From Nocardia tengchongensis (GTDB taxonomy: Bacteria > Actinomycetota > Actinomycetes > Mycobacteriales > Mycobacteriaceae), in the NCBI RefSeq assembly GCF_018362975.1, contig NZ_CP074371.1:5022001-5086000 (forward strand): a DNA stretch of 64,000 bases, read 5' to 3'. Below the pieces are notes generated by a model. The model searched no databases, was not told where the DNA came from, and saw only the letters and a program-made list of their open reading frames with translations. A program made the translations under genes and the position numbers. This document shows, one piece after another, positions 47,611-56,818 of the stretch. The first letter of the stretch is position 1, and each line of letters starts with the position of its first letter.

Positions 47611-47853
47611 TTTGGGGGCAGCTCGCGGGCGAAGAACGCCGCGGCCCGGCGCAGGATCTCGTTTTCCTGTTCCAGCTGCTTGGTGCGTTTACGCAGCTCA
47701 CGCAGCTCCGCGGACTCTTCCCGCGTCAGGCCGGGCTTGTTCCCGTCCTCGATGTCGGCTTGTTTGAGCCAGTTGCGCAGGCAGGCTTCGGAGATCCCGA
47801 AATCCTTGGCGACCTGCTTGATCGGGGCGTTGCCCTTGCGGGCGACCGCGCAT
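47607..47853 (-). pseudogene. IS3-family transposase OrfA, 5'-truncated
   Basis: About 82 residues remain (VARKGNAPIKQVAKDFGIS...LRNWLKQADIEDG, then the leucine-zipper-like ELRELRKRTKQLEQENEILRRAAA). About 14 N-terminal residues expected for the family are missing because the second IS element begins exactly here. It belongs with the truncated OrfB at 47317-47610. Confidence 0.75.
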
Positions 47854-47893
47854 TGACCTGCCCCAGGTTTCGTTACCTGCCCGGATGTGAATC

Positions 47894-48715
47894 TCAGGCG
47901 GTGGCGGACTGGCCTTCGTAGCGTAACTCGTGCTCGGTCGGCGACATATAGTCGAGCTGAGAGTGACGCCGCTGGCGGTTGTAGAAGATCTCGATGTAGT
48001 CGAAGATCGCGTTCGCCAGATCGACTCGTGTTCGCCACTTCTTCCGGTTCAGCAGCTCGATCTGCATACTCGACCAGAACGATTCCATCATCGCGTTGTC
48101 GTAGCCGTCGCCGATGGTGCCGAACGACGGCATCAATCCGGTGGTGCGGATCTTGTTGGTGAACGCCCAGGAGGTGAACTGGACACCGTGATCGGCGTGA
48201 ACAATCCCGCCCGGCAACGGCTTTCGGTTCTTGATCGCCATGTCGAGCGCGTTGACGACCAGGGTCGAGTCCTGGCAGTTGTCGATCGACCAGCCGACGA
48301 TCTTGCGGCTGAAGGTGTCCATCACCGCGCAACAGTAGACCTTCCCTTCCCGCGTGGGATGTTCGGTGATGTCGGTGACCCACAACTCATTTGGTTTGAG
48401 CCGGTGAAACTTGCGGTGCACCAGGTCATCGGCGGTGGCGATGCCGCGCAGGCGTTTGACCTTGGCCGGCCCGGGAAGTCCGGCGATGCCGGCCAGGCTC
48501 ATCAGTTCGGCGACGAGGTTTTCGCTGACCACGATGCCCATCCCCTGGGTCAATTCCGCGTGGACCCGTCGTGATCCATAGGTTTGACGTGACGCGCAGT
48601 GGACCTCACGAATCAGCCCGGTAAGCCACTGGCGGCGCATCTTCGTCGGCGACAAGGGCCGATTTCGGTACTTGTAGTAGCCGGGCCCCGAGACGCCCAG
48701 CAGGCGGCAGCACAC
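47894..48715 (-). CDS. IS3-family transposase OrfB (DDE integrase)
   Basis: The 273-residue frame carries an rve-type catalytic core: first Asp in WVTDITEHPTREGKVYCC, second Asp in HADHGVQFTS, Glu in DNAMMESFWSSMQIELL. All three are intact. Translation probably occurs as an OrfAB fusion by -1 frameshifting at a CCAAAAGG sequence in OrfA (about 48764-48773), since the frame continues upstream as KRIHPAIDVLVDAGHPAKVCCRLLGV in two parts. Confidence 0.9.
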   Translation of the reverse strand: MCCRLLGVSGPGYYKYRNRPLSPTKMRRQWLTGLIREVHCASRQTYGSRRVHAELTQGMGIVVSENLVAELMSLAGIAGLPGPAKVKRLRGIATADDLVHRKFHRLKPNELWVTDITEHPTREGKVYCCAVMDTFSRKIVGWSIDNCQDSTLVVNALDMAIKNRKPLPGGIVHADHGVQFTSWAFTNKIRTTGLMPSFGTIGDGYDNAMMESFWSSMQIELLNRKKWRTRVDLANAIFDYIEIFYNRQRRHSQLDYMSPTEHELRYEGQSATA

Positions 48716-49047
48716 CTTGGCCGGGTGCCCGGCATCGACGAGGACATCGATTGCCGGGTGAATCCTTTTGGGGCAGGCCGGATTTCCCCGAGCAGCCCTG
48801 CTGCCTTACGAAGGATTTCGACCTCCGCTTCGAGTTGGTGGATGCGTTTGTTGGCCTTCGCCAGTGCCGCGTTCTCGACGGTGCTGAGGCCGGGGCGTTC
48901 ACCTCGGTCGATCTGGTCCTGGCGAACCCAGTTATGCAGGGCCGCGGTGCTGATCGCTAACTCGGTGGCGGCGGTGGTGATCGGTTTTCCGGCCCGCACG
49001 AGCGCGACGGCGCGCAAGCGGAACTCCGGAGGATACGGTCGGGGCAT
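48613..49047 (-). CDS. IS3-family transposase OrfA
   Basis: The protein begins MPRPYPPEFRLRAVALVRAGK with a helix-turn-helix (PITTAATELAISTAALHNWV) and a coiled coil (LSTVENAALAKANKRIHQLEAEVEILRKAAG in part), which is the real OrfA. Residues after ~105 are the out-of-frame continuation past the frameshift site and are probably not functional. It overlaps OrfB in the -1 register. Confidence 0.88.
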   Translation of the reverse strand: MPRPYPPEFRLRAVALVRAGKPITTAATELAISTAALHNWVRQDQIDRGERPGLSTVENAALAKANKRIHQLEAEVEILRKAAGLLGEIRPAPKGFTRQSMSSSMPGTRPRCAAACWASRGPATTSTEIGPCRRRRCAASGLPG

Positions 49048-49122
49048 GGGATCAGAGCCTCTCAGTTGGCACCGATCTTCACACCGAAACGGGTAACCAA
49101 ACCCTGGGGCAGGTCAAGGAAT

Positions 49123-49144
49123 CAACCAAACCGGGGGCAGTCCC
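49123..49144 (-). repeat. Terminal inverted repeat of the older IS3 element
   Basis: Read on the minus strand, GGACTGCCCCCGGTTTGGTTGA resembles in pattern the ends of the complete IS3 seven bases away. It is probably the outer end of the interrupted element whose OrfA and OrfB remnants lie at 47317-47853. Confidence 0.55.
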
Positions 49145-49279
49145 GTGGCGCGAGATGACGGTTCGTGAGCAGTGCCCGGCTACACCGTCACCCTGGGCGC
49201 ACTTTCTGCGTTGAACACATCACTGGCTCTGCGCCAAGCGATCTGGACCAAACCCACCGACCTGGGACTGATCAAACCC

Positions 49280-49573
49280 TCAGCTCCGACAGGTGTCGGG
49301 TTGGTGAGTGAACATCCAATCTTGCTGGGCTGACCAGGCCATATGCCCGATCTCGTCGTGATAGCGACGCACCCGGTCCACGTACTGGCGCGGTGTGACC
49401 GAATCCCAATTGCCGTGCGTCTGTAGCTGGGTGAATCCGCCCGAGTCCAAGGCCCATTCACCCAGGGCGCGGGGAAGGGACTTGCGATCACGCAGGCGCG
49501 TGTCGCTGATGAACAACGGGTCGGCGGTGCGGGTCAGCCAATGTGGTTGATGACAACCCAAATAGAACTTCAT
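49280..49573 (-). pseudogene. N-terminal fragment of DpdA/TGT-like protein
   Basis: The 97-residue frame begins MKFYLGCHQPHWLTRTADPLF and continues LPRALGEWALDSGGFTQLQTHGNWD...EIGHMAWSAQQDWM. This resembles actinobacterial proteins related to tRNA-guanine transglycosylase and to DpdA of 7-deazaguanine DNA modification. The family is ~280 residues, and everything after the catalytic-Asp region is missing. It lies beside IS elements and is almost certainly a remnant. The family call is from memory of the motif and is moderate. Confidence 0.5.
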
Positions 49574-49634
49574 CGGCGCACCGTCCACCCTCGATGGGCT
49601 CCGATCACCACGCTGGCGGCCACGACCCCGTGGG

Positions 49635-49856
49635 CTACCGCCGGCACCGGCGACCCTCGACCGCCGACCTTGTTTCGGGTGCCCCGTTGGTCGGTAGCAC
49701 GATGTACAGGGCGCTGCACGGTGCGACGCGGTGCATCTCTTCCATCAGCAAGATGACCGATCCGTCGTCGAGACCGCCGCCGCCGTATTCGCGGGGAGCA
49801 GCCGGATAGAGGCACCCTCGTGCGCCGAGCTTCCGCCCGAATTCGCGACGGCGCAT
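49635..49856 (-). pseudogene. Acyl-CoA dehydrogenase N-terminal fragment
   Basis: The frame reads FGRKLGARGCLYPAAPREYGGGGLDDGSVILLMEEMHRV, the pattern of an acyl-CoA dehydrogenase N-terminal domain (Trp/Ala-Glu-Tyr-Gly-Gly block). It lacks the remaining ~300 residues. It overlaps the region just upstream of the PknK-like gene and is a remnant. Confidence 0.45.
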
Positions 49857-49966
49857 TCACCCCACCGGTGCACACAACGCGCCCGAGCGCTCCACTGGAT
49901 CGGGAACTTCGGCAGCACAGTGGACTACTATCGGAGTTCCGGGGGCGTGAATCGCAGGTGACCCAC

Positions 49967-52900
49967 ATGGTCGAGGATGACCCCCTCGGAACACACCGGG
50001 ATATGGATATGGCGGCTCCACCAGTTGCGGAGCTGAGTTCGGTGGGGTTCGAGGACGCCGAGGAGATCGGGCGGGGCGGGTTCGGCGTGGTCTGCCGCTG
50101 CACCCAGCGCGACCTGGATCGCGTCGTCGCGGTGAAGGTGCTCACCACCGCTGAACCGGACGAGGAAAGCAGAGCGCGATTTCTGCGGGAGCAGCGCGCG
50201 ATGGGGCGACTGACCGGCCACCCGAACATCGTCGGGGTTTTGCAGATCGGCGTGATCTCTTCTGGGAGACCGTATTTGGTGATGCAGTGCCACGAGCGCG
50301 GATCTCTCGAGGACCGGATCCGCAGGGACGGTCCGCTTTCTGTGGACGAGGCACTGCGGCTCGGGATCAAGGTGGCCGGGGCGCTCGAGACGGCGCACCG
50401 GCTCGGTATCGTGCATCGTGACGTCAAACCGGCGAATATCCTGTTCACCGAATACGGGGAGCCGGCGTTGTGCGATTTCGGCGTCGCCCGTATCGCCGGC
50501 GGATTCGAGACCACGGCTAGAACGGTCATGGCGTCGCCGGCTTTCGCTGCTCCCGAGGTTCTCGACGGCCATCCGCCCGGTCCGGCGTCGGATGTGTACG
50601 GGCTGGGAAGCACATTGTTCTGTGCGCTCACCGGACATGCCGCTTTCGAACGCCGGAGTGGGGAACAGGTCGTTGCGCAGTTTCTCCGGATCACCACCGA
50701 TCCGGTGCCGGATCTGCGCGCGGGCGGGATCCCCGCCGATGTGTGCGCGGCAATCGAGACCGCGATGGACCGCGATCCGTCGCAGCGCCCCTCTGCTGTC
50801 GCCCTCGGTAAGCAGCTGCAACGGATCCAGCGCGACCATGGTTACGCCGTCGATGAGATGACCATCCGCGGTGAACCCGACAATGTGCAGGAAGCGCACG
50901 TACCGGAGCGTGGACCGGGCCGTCGCAGCGTGGATACGGGTGCCCTTCCGTTGGAACTGACAAGCTTTGTCGGTCGGAAGGCACAACTACTCGAGGTGAA
51001 GAAGGCACTGTCGGAATCGCGTCTGGTGACGCTGACGGGCATCGGTGGGGTCGGCAAGACGCGGCTCGCGGCGCGTGCGGCGAGCAAGTTGGGCCGCGGT
51101 TACGCAGACGGGGTGAGTCTGGTCGAGTTCGGTGACATCGACGACCCAGATTTGGTGGACGACATCGTGGCTACCTCCGTAGGCGCGCGGAACCTGGCCG
51201 GCAGGCCGACGAGGGAAGTACTGGTCGAGTTTCTGTCGACACGCAAAATTTTGCTGGTGCTCGACAACTGCGAGCACCTGGTGGGGGCGGTCGCGGACCT
51301 CGCGGATTCGCTACTTCGTGCCTGCGTGGACCTGTCGATCTTGGCCACCAGCCGCGAGGTCCTCGGAATCGGTGGCGAATCCGTGTTGCCGGTGACGCCA
51401 CTGGGTTTTCCGGATCCGTCCAGCGTGCCCACGCTGGGAGAAGCATCCCGATGCGATGCGGTGAAATTGTTCGTCGAACGAGCGGCGGCGGCGGTACCTG
51501 GGTTCGAGCTAACTCAAGATAACCAGCTTGCCGTAGCCCGGATTTGCGCCCGGCTGGACGGGTTGCCATTGGCGATCGAGCTGGCCACGGCCCGGCTGCG
51601 CGTGCTGTCCGCCGATCAGATCCTCCGACGGCTCGACGACCGGTACACGCTGCTCACAGCGGGTAATCGGGATGTCCCGACGCGCCAGCAGACGCTGTGG
51701 TGGTGCATCGGCTGGAGTTACGACCTGTGCACGCCACGCGAGCAGCAGCTGTGGTGGCAACTGTCGATCTTCGCTCACAGCTTCGACCTCGACGCAGCCG
51801 AACAGGTGTGCGGCACCGCCACACCCGACCCCGACCTGCTCGATGCATTGTTCGCGTTGGTGGAGAAGTCGATCCTGATCCGGGAGGAATCCGGTGGCGT
51901 GGTCAGGTTTCGGATGCTCGACACGGTGCAGAACTACGGCAGGAGAAAGCTCGAGGAGGCAGGTGAGGACCGGGAGATCGGTCGCCGGCATCGGGATTGG
52001 TATGAGCGGTTGGCGTTCGACGCGGAGGCCGAGTGGATCAGTCCCCGCCAACTCGAGTGGGATTCTCGCCTGAAGCAGGAACTGCCGAATCTGCGCAAGG
52101 CAATCGAGTTCGACGAGGCCGGTACCGGCGGCATGAGGATCGCAGCAGCTCTGTTCTCGTTCTGGTACATGGGTGGCCGAATCACCGAGGGCCGCAGCTG
52201 GCTCGACCGAACCCTGGCCCACTCGGTCGTCGGACCAGGTCGAGATCGCGCCAAGGCGGTCTACTCGGCCGGGATGCTTGCCGCGGCTCAGGCGGACCTG
52301 GCCGCGGCGACAGCGCGGGTGGCGGAACTCAGGGGGCTGGCCAGCCAGATAACCGGCCCGGAGATCGCCGTGTGGGAGGCGGTTGCGGACGGCTACACCG
52401 CGCTCGTCCGCGACGATCTCGGTCATGCGGTCGCCCGCCTGGAGGAGGCCCGAGAACTGGTCGAAGGCTGCAGTGATCCCGTCTTGCGAATGGACTCTTC
52501 CCTGTTGCTGGGGTGGGCATATCAACTCAGTGGGGATTTACGGCGTGCGGTCGCCTGTCACGAGCAGACGCTGGCATTCGCGGATTCTCGCGGGGGAGAG
52601 GCGTCGTTTCGCTCCTGGCTGTTGTGGGCAATGGGTACGGCCGTCTGGAGGCAGGGTGCGCTCGACCGGGCCACCGACCTGTTGCAGGAGAGCCTTCGTC
52701 ATGCTCGCTCGGTAGATGATCCACTCATCGCCGCGACCAGTTTGGAAGCTCTCGCATGGATCGCGTCGGATCGCGACGATGTCCGCCGCGCCTGCGTGTT
52801 GATGGGTGCTGCCGAAGCACGGGGCCGGGCCGCAGGTAGCTCCTCCATCCTGTTCCCCAACCTGGCCACCCATCACGAGGCCTGCGAGCGCCGCGCACAG

Positions 52901-53215
52901 GAGACTCTCGGAACGCGAGAATTCGAAAAAGCCCGGGCGAAGGGCGGTGCGATGAGTTTCGCCGCCGCCGCTGCCTTCGGCCTCGAAGAAGACCCCCCAT
53001 CGCTCGCCGACCGGGCGGCGTCGGTCCTCACCAAACGTGAGCAGCAGGTCGCCGAACTGGTAGCCGAAGGCCTCACCAACAGCGCAATCGCTGGTCGATT
53101 GATGATCTCACGGCGCACTGCGCAGGGGCACGTCGAGCACATCTTGACGAAGCTGGGTTTCACCTCGCGGGCTCAAATTGCGAGGTGGGTTGGAACAGGT
53201 GCAGGACCATCCTGA
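49967..53215 (+). CDS. PknK-like Ser/Thr kinase - AAA ATPase - TPR - LuxR regulator
   Basis: The ~1,082-residue protein has four parts. An Hanks-type kinase (GRGGFGVV at 35-42, Lys57, HRDVKPANIL near 151, DFGVAR near 171) is followed by a STAND-type NTPase (GIGGVGKTRLAARA near 358, LLVLDNCEHL, GLPLAIELATARLR). Then come TPR-like helical repeats and a C-terminal LuxR helix-turn-helix (LTKREQQVAELVAEGLTNSAIAGRLM). This is the architecture of mycobacterial PknK, a regulator phosphorylating itself and transcription targets. The ATG at 49967 is preferred; a GTG at 49958 is close. It converges on the aldehyde dehydrogenase operon and may control it (inference). Confidence 0.92.
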   Translation: MVEDDPLGTHRDMDMAAPPVAELSSVGFEDAEEIGRGGFGVVCRCTQRDLDRVVAVKVLTTAEPDEESRARFLREQRAMGRLTGHPNIVGVLQIGVISSGRPYLVMQCHERGSLEDRIRRDGPLSVDEALRLGIKVAGALETAHRLGIVHRDVKPANILFTEYGEPALCDFGVARIAGGFETTARTVMASPAFAAPEVLDGHPPGPASDVYGLGSTLFCALTGHAAFERRSGEQVVAQFLRITTDPVPDLRAGGIPADVCAAIETAMDRDPSQRPSAVALGKQLQRIQRDHGYAVDEMTIRGEPDNVQEAHVPERGPGRRSVDTGALPLELTSFVGRKAQLLEVKKALSESRLVTLTGIGGVGKTRLAARAASKLGRGYADGVSLVEFGDIDDPDLVDDIVATSVGARNLAGRPTREVLVEFLSTRKILLVLDNCEHLVGAVADLADSLLRACVDLSILATSREVLGIGGESVLPVTPLGFPDPSSVPTLGEASRCDAVKLFVERAAAAVPGFELTQDNQLAVARICARLDGLPLAIELATARLRVLSADQILRRLDDRYTLLTAGNRDVPTRQQTLWWCIGWSYDLCTPREQQLWWQLSIFAHSFDLDAAEQVCGTATPDPDLLDALFALVEKSILIREESGGVVRFRMLDTVQNYGRRKLEEAGEDREIGRRHRDWYERLAFDAEAEWISPRQLEWDSRLKQELPNLRKAIEFDEAGTGGMRIAAALFSFWYMGGRITEGRSWLDRTLAHSVVGPGRDRAKAVYSAGMLAAAQADLAAATARVAELRGLASQITGPEIAVWEAVADGYTALVRDDLGHAVARLEEARELVEGCSDPVLRMDSSLLLGWAYQLSGDLRRAVACHEQTLAFADSRGGEASFRSWLLWAMGTAVWRQGALDRATDLLQESLRHARSVDDPLIAATSLEALAWIASDRDDVRRACVLMGAAEARGRAAGSSSILFPNLATHHEACERRAQETLGTREFEKARAKGGAMSFAAAAAFGLEEDPPSLADRAASVLTKREQQVAELVAEGLTNSAIAGRLMISRRTAQGHVEHILTKLGFTSRAQIARWVGTGAGPS

Positions 53216-53290
53216 GTTCACATGATCCATGTTTGGGCGCTGCGTCGCGCCGGCCGGCGATGCAGTGACTTCCCACCTCGTATCCAGGGC

Positions 53291-54790
53291 TCATGCGCTG
53301 TGGTTGATCATGACGTGTTTGGTCCGGGAGAAGTCCTCGAGCGCGTAGAGCGAGAGGTCGCGCCCGTAGCCCGATCCCTTGAACCCGCCCCATGGCACCT
53401 CGCATGCGAACACGAGATGAGAGTTGACCCAGACAGTGCCGAAGTCGAGCCGTTTGGACACGCTCAGGGAGAGACCCACATCCCGGGTCCATACCGACGC
53501 CGAGAGGCCATACGGTGTTTCGTTGGCTCTCGCAACCGCCTCGTCGGTCGTGCTGAACGATTCGACCGTGACGACGGGGCCGAAGATTTCTTGCTGGGTG
53601 ATCGGCGCCCCGGCCGGCACCGCGCTGAACACGGTCGGTTCGATGAAGTAGCCGGGGCCGTCCAGGACCGCGCCGCCGATGGCCGCGTGCAGGCCAGCCG
53701 CCGTCGCCTCGGCCAGCGAATTCCGTACGCGCTCGAAGTGTGGGCGGGAAACCATAGGACCGATTTCGACGTCGTCCCCGGCGGCCGGCGCGCCGACTAC
53801 AAGGCTGCCGACTTCCCGAACCAGGAGTTGGGTGAACTCTTCCGCCACCGATTCGTGCACCAGCACCCGGCAGGCTGCGCCGCAGTCCTGGCCCGCATTG
53901 AAGAATCCGGCGTTGCGCACTCCGGCCGCGGCCGCAGCGAGGTCGGCGTCGGCGAAGACGACGACGGGTGCTTTGCCGCCGAGTTCGAGGTGGACGCGTT
54001 TGACCGAACGGGAAGCGGTTTCCGCGACTGCCCGGCCACTGGGAACACTTCCCGTCACCGCGACAAGCGCGATGTCCGGGTGTTCGGCCAGGCGCTGTCC
54101 CACCGTCCCGCCAAGGCCGGTCACGACATTGACGATCCCGTCGGGGATGTGTCCGGCGATGAGCTCGGCCAGTTTCAGTATCGACAGCGGCGTCTGTTCG
54201 GAGGGCTTGAGCACCACGCTGTTTCCGGCGGCGAGAATGGGGGCGATCTTCCAGGCGGCCATCAGCAACGGATAGTTCCAGGGCGTGATCACCCCGACCA
54301 CTCCCACCGGTTCGCGGAGAATGACCGAGGTGTGTCCCCGTGCATAGTCTCCACCCAGGGAAGTCATCGTCCGTCCCGCCCCCGCCATGAACCGGAACGT
54401 GTCGATGGTGTTGGAGACATCGTCCTCGGCGATGCTGCGGGGTTTGCCGGTATTCGCGGACTCGAGCACCGCGAGTACATCGCGGTTGGCTTCTACGATG
54501 TCCGCGATCCGGGAGAGCACCTCGGATCGTTCCTGCGGTGTGGTGCAGCCCCACGATCTTTGAGCCTCGACGGCCGCCTCCACGGCCGAATCGACATCTT
54601 CGATGGTTCCTGCCGGGACGGATCCGAGGACCTCCTCCGTGGTCGGATCGAGGACGTCGATGACCTCCGGGGACGAGCCCTGCACGAACGATCCGCCGAT
54701 GAAGTGGCTCGCGGGCGGCACGTCAACGACCGGGATCTGATCCGGACGGGGACGCCGAACGGTGAATCGTCCAATTTCAGTTGATGCCAT
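53291..54790 (-). CDS. Aldehyde dehydrogenase (aminobutyraldehyde/betaine-aldehyde type)
   Basis: The ~499-residue NAD(P)-dependent enzyme has ITPWNYPLLMAAWKIAPILAAGNSVVLKPSEQTP in parts, the catalytic Glu in HLELGGKAPVVVF and Cys in NAGQDCGAACRV, and EIFGPVVTV. These blocks are closest to gamma-aminobutyraldehyde or betaine aldehyde dehydrogenases. The ATG at 54790 has AGGTG at 7 bases; the ATG at 54796 overlaps the permease stop (ATGA). It is the last gene of a GMC oxidoreductase-small subunit-permease-ALDH operon and would oxidise the aldehyde produced by the oxidoreductase. Confidence 0.93.
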   Translation of the reverse strand: MASTEIGRFTVRRPRPDQIPVVDVPPASHFIGGSFVQGSSPEVIDVLDPTTEEVLGSVPAGTIEDVDSAVEAAVEAQRSWGCTTPQERSEVLSRIADIVEANRDVLAVLESANTGKPRSIAEDDVSNTIDTFRFMAGAGRTMTSLGGDYARGHTSVILREPVGVVGVITPWNYPLLMAAWKIAPILAAGNSVVLKPSEQTPLSILKLAELIAGHIPDGIVNVVTGLGGTVGQRLAEHPDIALVAVTGSVPSGRAVAETASRSVKRVHLELGGKAPVVVFADADLAAAAAGVRNAGFFNAGQDCGAACRVLVHESVAEEFTQLLVREVGSLVVGAPAAGDDVEIGPMVSRPHFERVRNSLAEATAAGLHAAIGGAVLDGPGYFIEPTVFSAVPAGAPITQQEIFGPVVTVESFSTTDEAVARANETPYGLSASVWTRDVGLSLSVSKRLDFGTVWVNSHLVFACEVPWGGFKGSGYGRDLSLYALEDFSRTKHVMINHSA

Positions 54791-54792
54791 GA

Positions 54793-56349
54793 TCATTCAC
54801 CTGCATTTTCTGCGCCCGGTCCGGCGCCTGTAGGGAGGTTCTTCGTACCGGTCACGCAACGGTGGGGTGGTTCCTGCCGGTTAGGTGGTTGCGGGTGAAG
54901 CCGGGTCGCGGGTTCTCGATCGCTGCCGACCGCCGAGACGTCACCTGCGGCCGAACAATTCCTGCGGCGGGCAGAAACTGTGGCTGTGAAGTAGTAGAGC
55001 GGTGAAACGACAGCCAATCCGACGATGAGCGAGATATCCGTGTTGCCAAGCATTTTGGCGATCGGTCCGATGAAGGCGGTTCCGATGATCATGAACGGGA
55101 GTTGTACAGCGACACCGATGAGGTAGCAGCCGACCGCAGGCCAGTTGACCCGGCCGTAGCGACCGCCGTCGCGCTTGTAGAAATCCTCGACGACGTAGTC
55201 CCCATGCCGTACCAGGTAGTAGTCCACCAGATTCACGGCGGTCCACGGCACCAGCGAAGCCAGCAGCAGAACCAGGAAGTTCTTGTAAGTGGCGACGAAG
55301 TCGCTGCCCCCGGTGAGCGCGACACTCGCGGCCACCGCACACAGTCCGGTGGCGATCAGAGCACGTTCGCGCCCGCGTGGATCGAAGCGCGGAAAGATCG
55401 TCTGCGCAATCGTGATCGTGCACAGCGTGCCGCAGTACAGGTTCATCGCGTTCGTAGCGGCGACTCCGATGCTGAAGACCACAACTACCACGACGCTGAT
55501 CCCTGCGGTGGCCTGGGTCAGGGCGACAACCGGGTCGGTGTGGGGGCGCAGCAATCCGATGCCTGCCCCGAGGAACATCGGCAGGATCGAGCCGATGCTG
55601 GTGCCCCAGTAGCTCATCCAGAATGCCGGCCTCGGGCCCGTCTTTGCCGGCAGGTAGCGCGAATAATCGGAAACGTATGGGGCATAGGCGATCTGCCACA
55701 CCGCACACGCCCCGAAGGTGCTCATGAAGCCGGCCGGCGTCGCAGTGTCCGTGCTGAAGAAGTGAGCGGGCACCGAGTGGACGATGAACGCCCAGACGAA
55801 CGCCATCAGCAGCACCAGCCCCGATGCCCACGTCATGATGCGCGCGTAGGCGTGGATCAGGGTGTAACCCCAGATGGCCGCGCAGACGCTGATCGCCGCG
55901 AGCACCACGATGCCGGCCTTCTCGCTCAGGAAGGGGATCGCCGACGCGAGGGACTGCCCGCCGAAGACAAGAATCGAGATGAAGAACCCCAGGTACATGC
56001 AGACGACGACTCCGACGATGAGAATCGATCCCAGCGAACCGAATTGGCCCTTGGTCTGCACCATCTGTGGAACACCCAGCCGTGGCCCCTGAGCAGAGTG
56101 CAGCGCCATGAAGATCGCACCGAAGAGGTTTCCTGCGATGATCGCCAGCGCGGCCGACCAGGCGGGCTGCCCGAAGCGGGTCGTCGACAACGCCCCGGTG
56201 ACGATCGCCAGGATCATGATGTTGGTTCCGAACCAGATCGTGAACATGTCCCGGTTGCGCCCGTGGCGCTGATCGGCTGGGATCGGCTGGATGGTGGCCG
56301 ATTCGATGGTGGAGACGGATTCCTCACGCCCGCTGTGATTTTCACTCAC
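54793..56349 (-). CDS. NCS1-family (cytosine/purine/hydantoin-type) permease
   Basis: The ~518-residue transporter has about twelve helices and NCS1 features: NRDMFTIWFGTNIMILAIVTGAL at the first helix, YAPYVSDYSRYLP, GSILPMFLGAGIG, and LASLVPWTAVNLVDYYLVRHGDY in part. It should import a nitrogenous compound by Na+ or H+ symport. The GTG at 56349 (VSENHSGREE) is chosen from an AGG at ~10 bases. It lies between the small oxidoreductase subunit and the ALDH gene. The substrate is probably the amine or alcohol oxidised by the operon (inference). Confidence 0.9.
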   Translation of the reverse strand: MSENHSGREESVSTIESATIQPIPADQRHGRNRDMFTIWFGTNIMILAIVTGALSTTRFGQPAWSAALAIIAGNLFGAIFMALHSAQGPRLGVPQMVQTKGQFGSLGSILIVGVVVCMYLGFFISILVFGGQSLASAIPFLSEKAGIVVLAAISVCAAIWGYTLIHAYARIMTWASGLVLLMAFVWAFIVHSVPAHFFSTDTATPAGFMSTFGACAVWQIAYAPYVSDYSRYLPAKTGPRPAFWMSYWGTSIGSILPMFLGAGIGLLRPHTDPVVALTQATAGISVVVVVVFSIGVAATNAMNLYCGTLCTITIAQTIFPRFDPRGRERALIATGLCAVAASVALTGGSDFVATYKNFLVLLLASLVPWTAVNLVDYYLVRHGDYVVEDFYKRDGGRYGRVNWPAVGCYLIGVAVQLPFMIIGTAFIGPIAKMLGNTDISLIVGLAVVSPLYYFTATVSARRRNCSAAGDVSAVGSDREPATRLHPQPPNRQEPPHRCVTGTKNLPTGAGPGAENAGE

Positions 56350-56416
56350 TGGTGTTGCCTTTCGCAGGACCCCGGGGCAGGTTCGGGGAGTGCGGTTTCG
56401 GCCGCGACAGGTTCGA

Positions 56417-56812
56417 TCAGCGGATGACGAAGCCGCGCTCGACAACGTCGGCGAGAAGATCGGCGTAGGAATCCATGTCGTCACGGGCCGGACGCGGTGC
56501 CGCGGCATAGGGCATGGCGGCCTTCACGGCGGGACTGAGGAAGTACGCGCCCGCCGTCAGCACCGTCAGCGCCTCGAACTGGTCGGGCCTGTGCACGGCG
56601 AGCTCATCGAGAGCGGCTTCGGGGTCCTTGCCAGTACCCGAGGCGACGGCGGCGGCGAACGCCTCTGCGATATCGGGCCGGTAGCCGAGAACCTGGTCGA
56701 GCAACGCGCCAGGTACTCCGGCGGCGCTCGCCGAGGGCATGGAGCCGGACGCGGGAATCAGTGTGTCGGCGAGAAGTGCGAAGGTGCGTCGCTGGTCGGA
56801 ATCGAGCATCAT
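56417..56812 (-). CDS. Small subunit partner of GMC oxidoreductase
   Basis: The 131-residue soluble protein (LDSDQRRTFALLADTLIPASGSMPSASAAGVP...) resembles gluconate 2-dehydrogenase subunit 3-like small subunits, though here without a visible Tat signal. It starts seven bases after the reconstructed GMC stop, with AAGGACAGC as ribosome site. The tandem supports a two-subunit dehydrogenase. An ATG pair (MM) makes the exact start uncertain by one codon. Confidence 0.75.
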   Translation of the reverse strand: MMLDSDQRRTFALLADTLIPASGSMPSASAAGVPGALLDQVLGYRPDIAEAFAAAVASGTGKDPEAALDELAVHRPDQFEALTVLTAGAYFLSPAVKAAMPYAAAPRPARDDMDSYADLLADVVERGFVIR

Positions 56813-56818
56813 GCTGTC

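Larger units (their letters stand above)
47854..49116 (-). mobile_element. Complete IS3-family insertion sequence
   Basis: The 1,263-bp element has ~25-bp imperfect terminal inverted repeats: TGACCTGCCCCAGGTTTCGT at the left, and TGACCTGCCCCAGGGTTTGG read inward from the right end. Inside are overlapping orfA and orfB in -1 register, both without damage. It is inserted in an older IS3 element. No target duplication is visible, and ~90 bp of the older element are missing, so an adjacent deletion accompanied or followed insertion. Confidence 0.85.
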
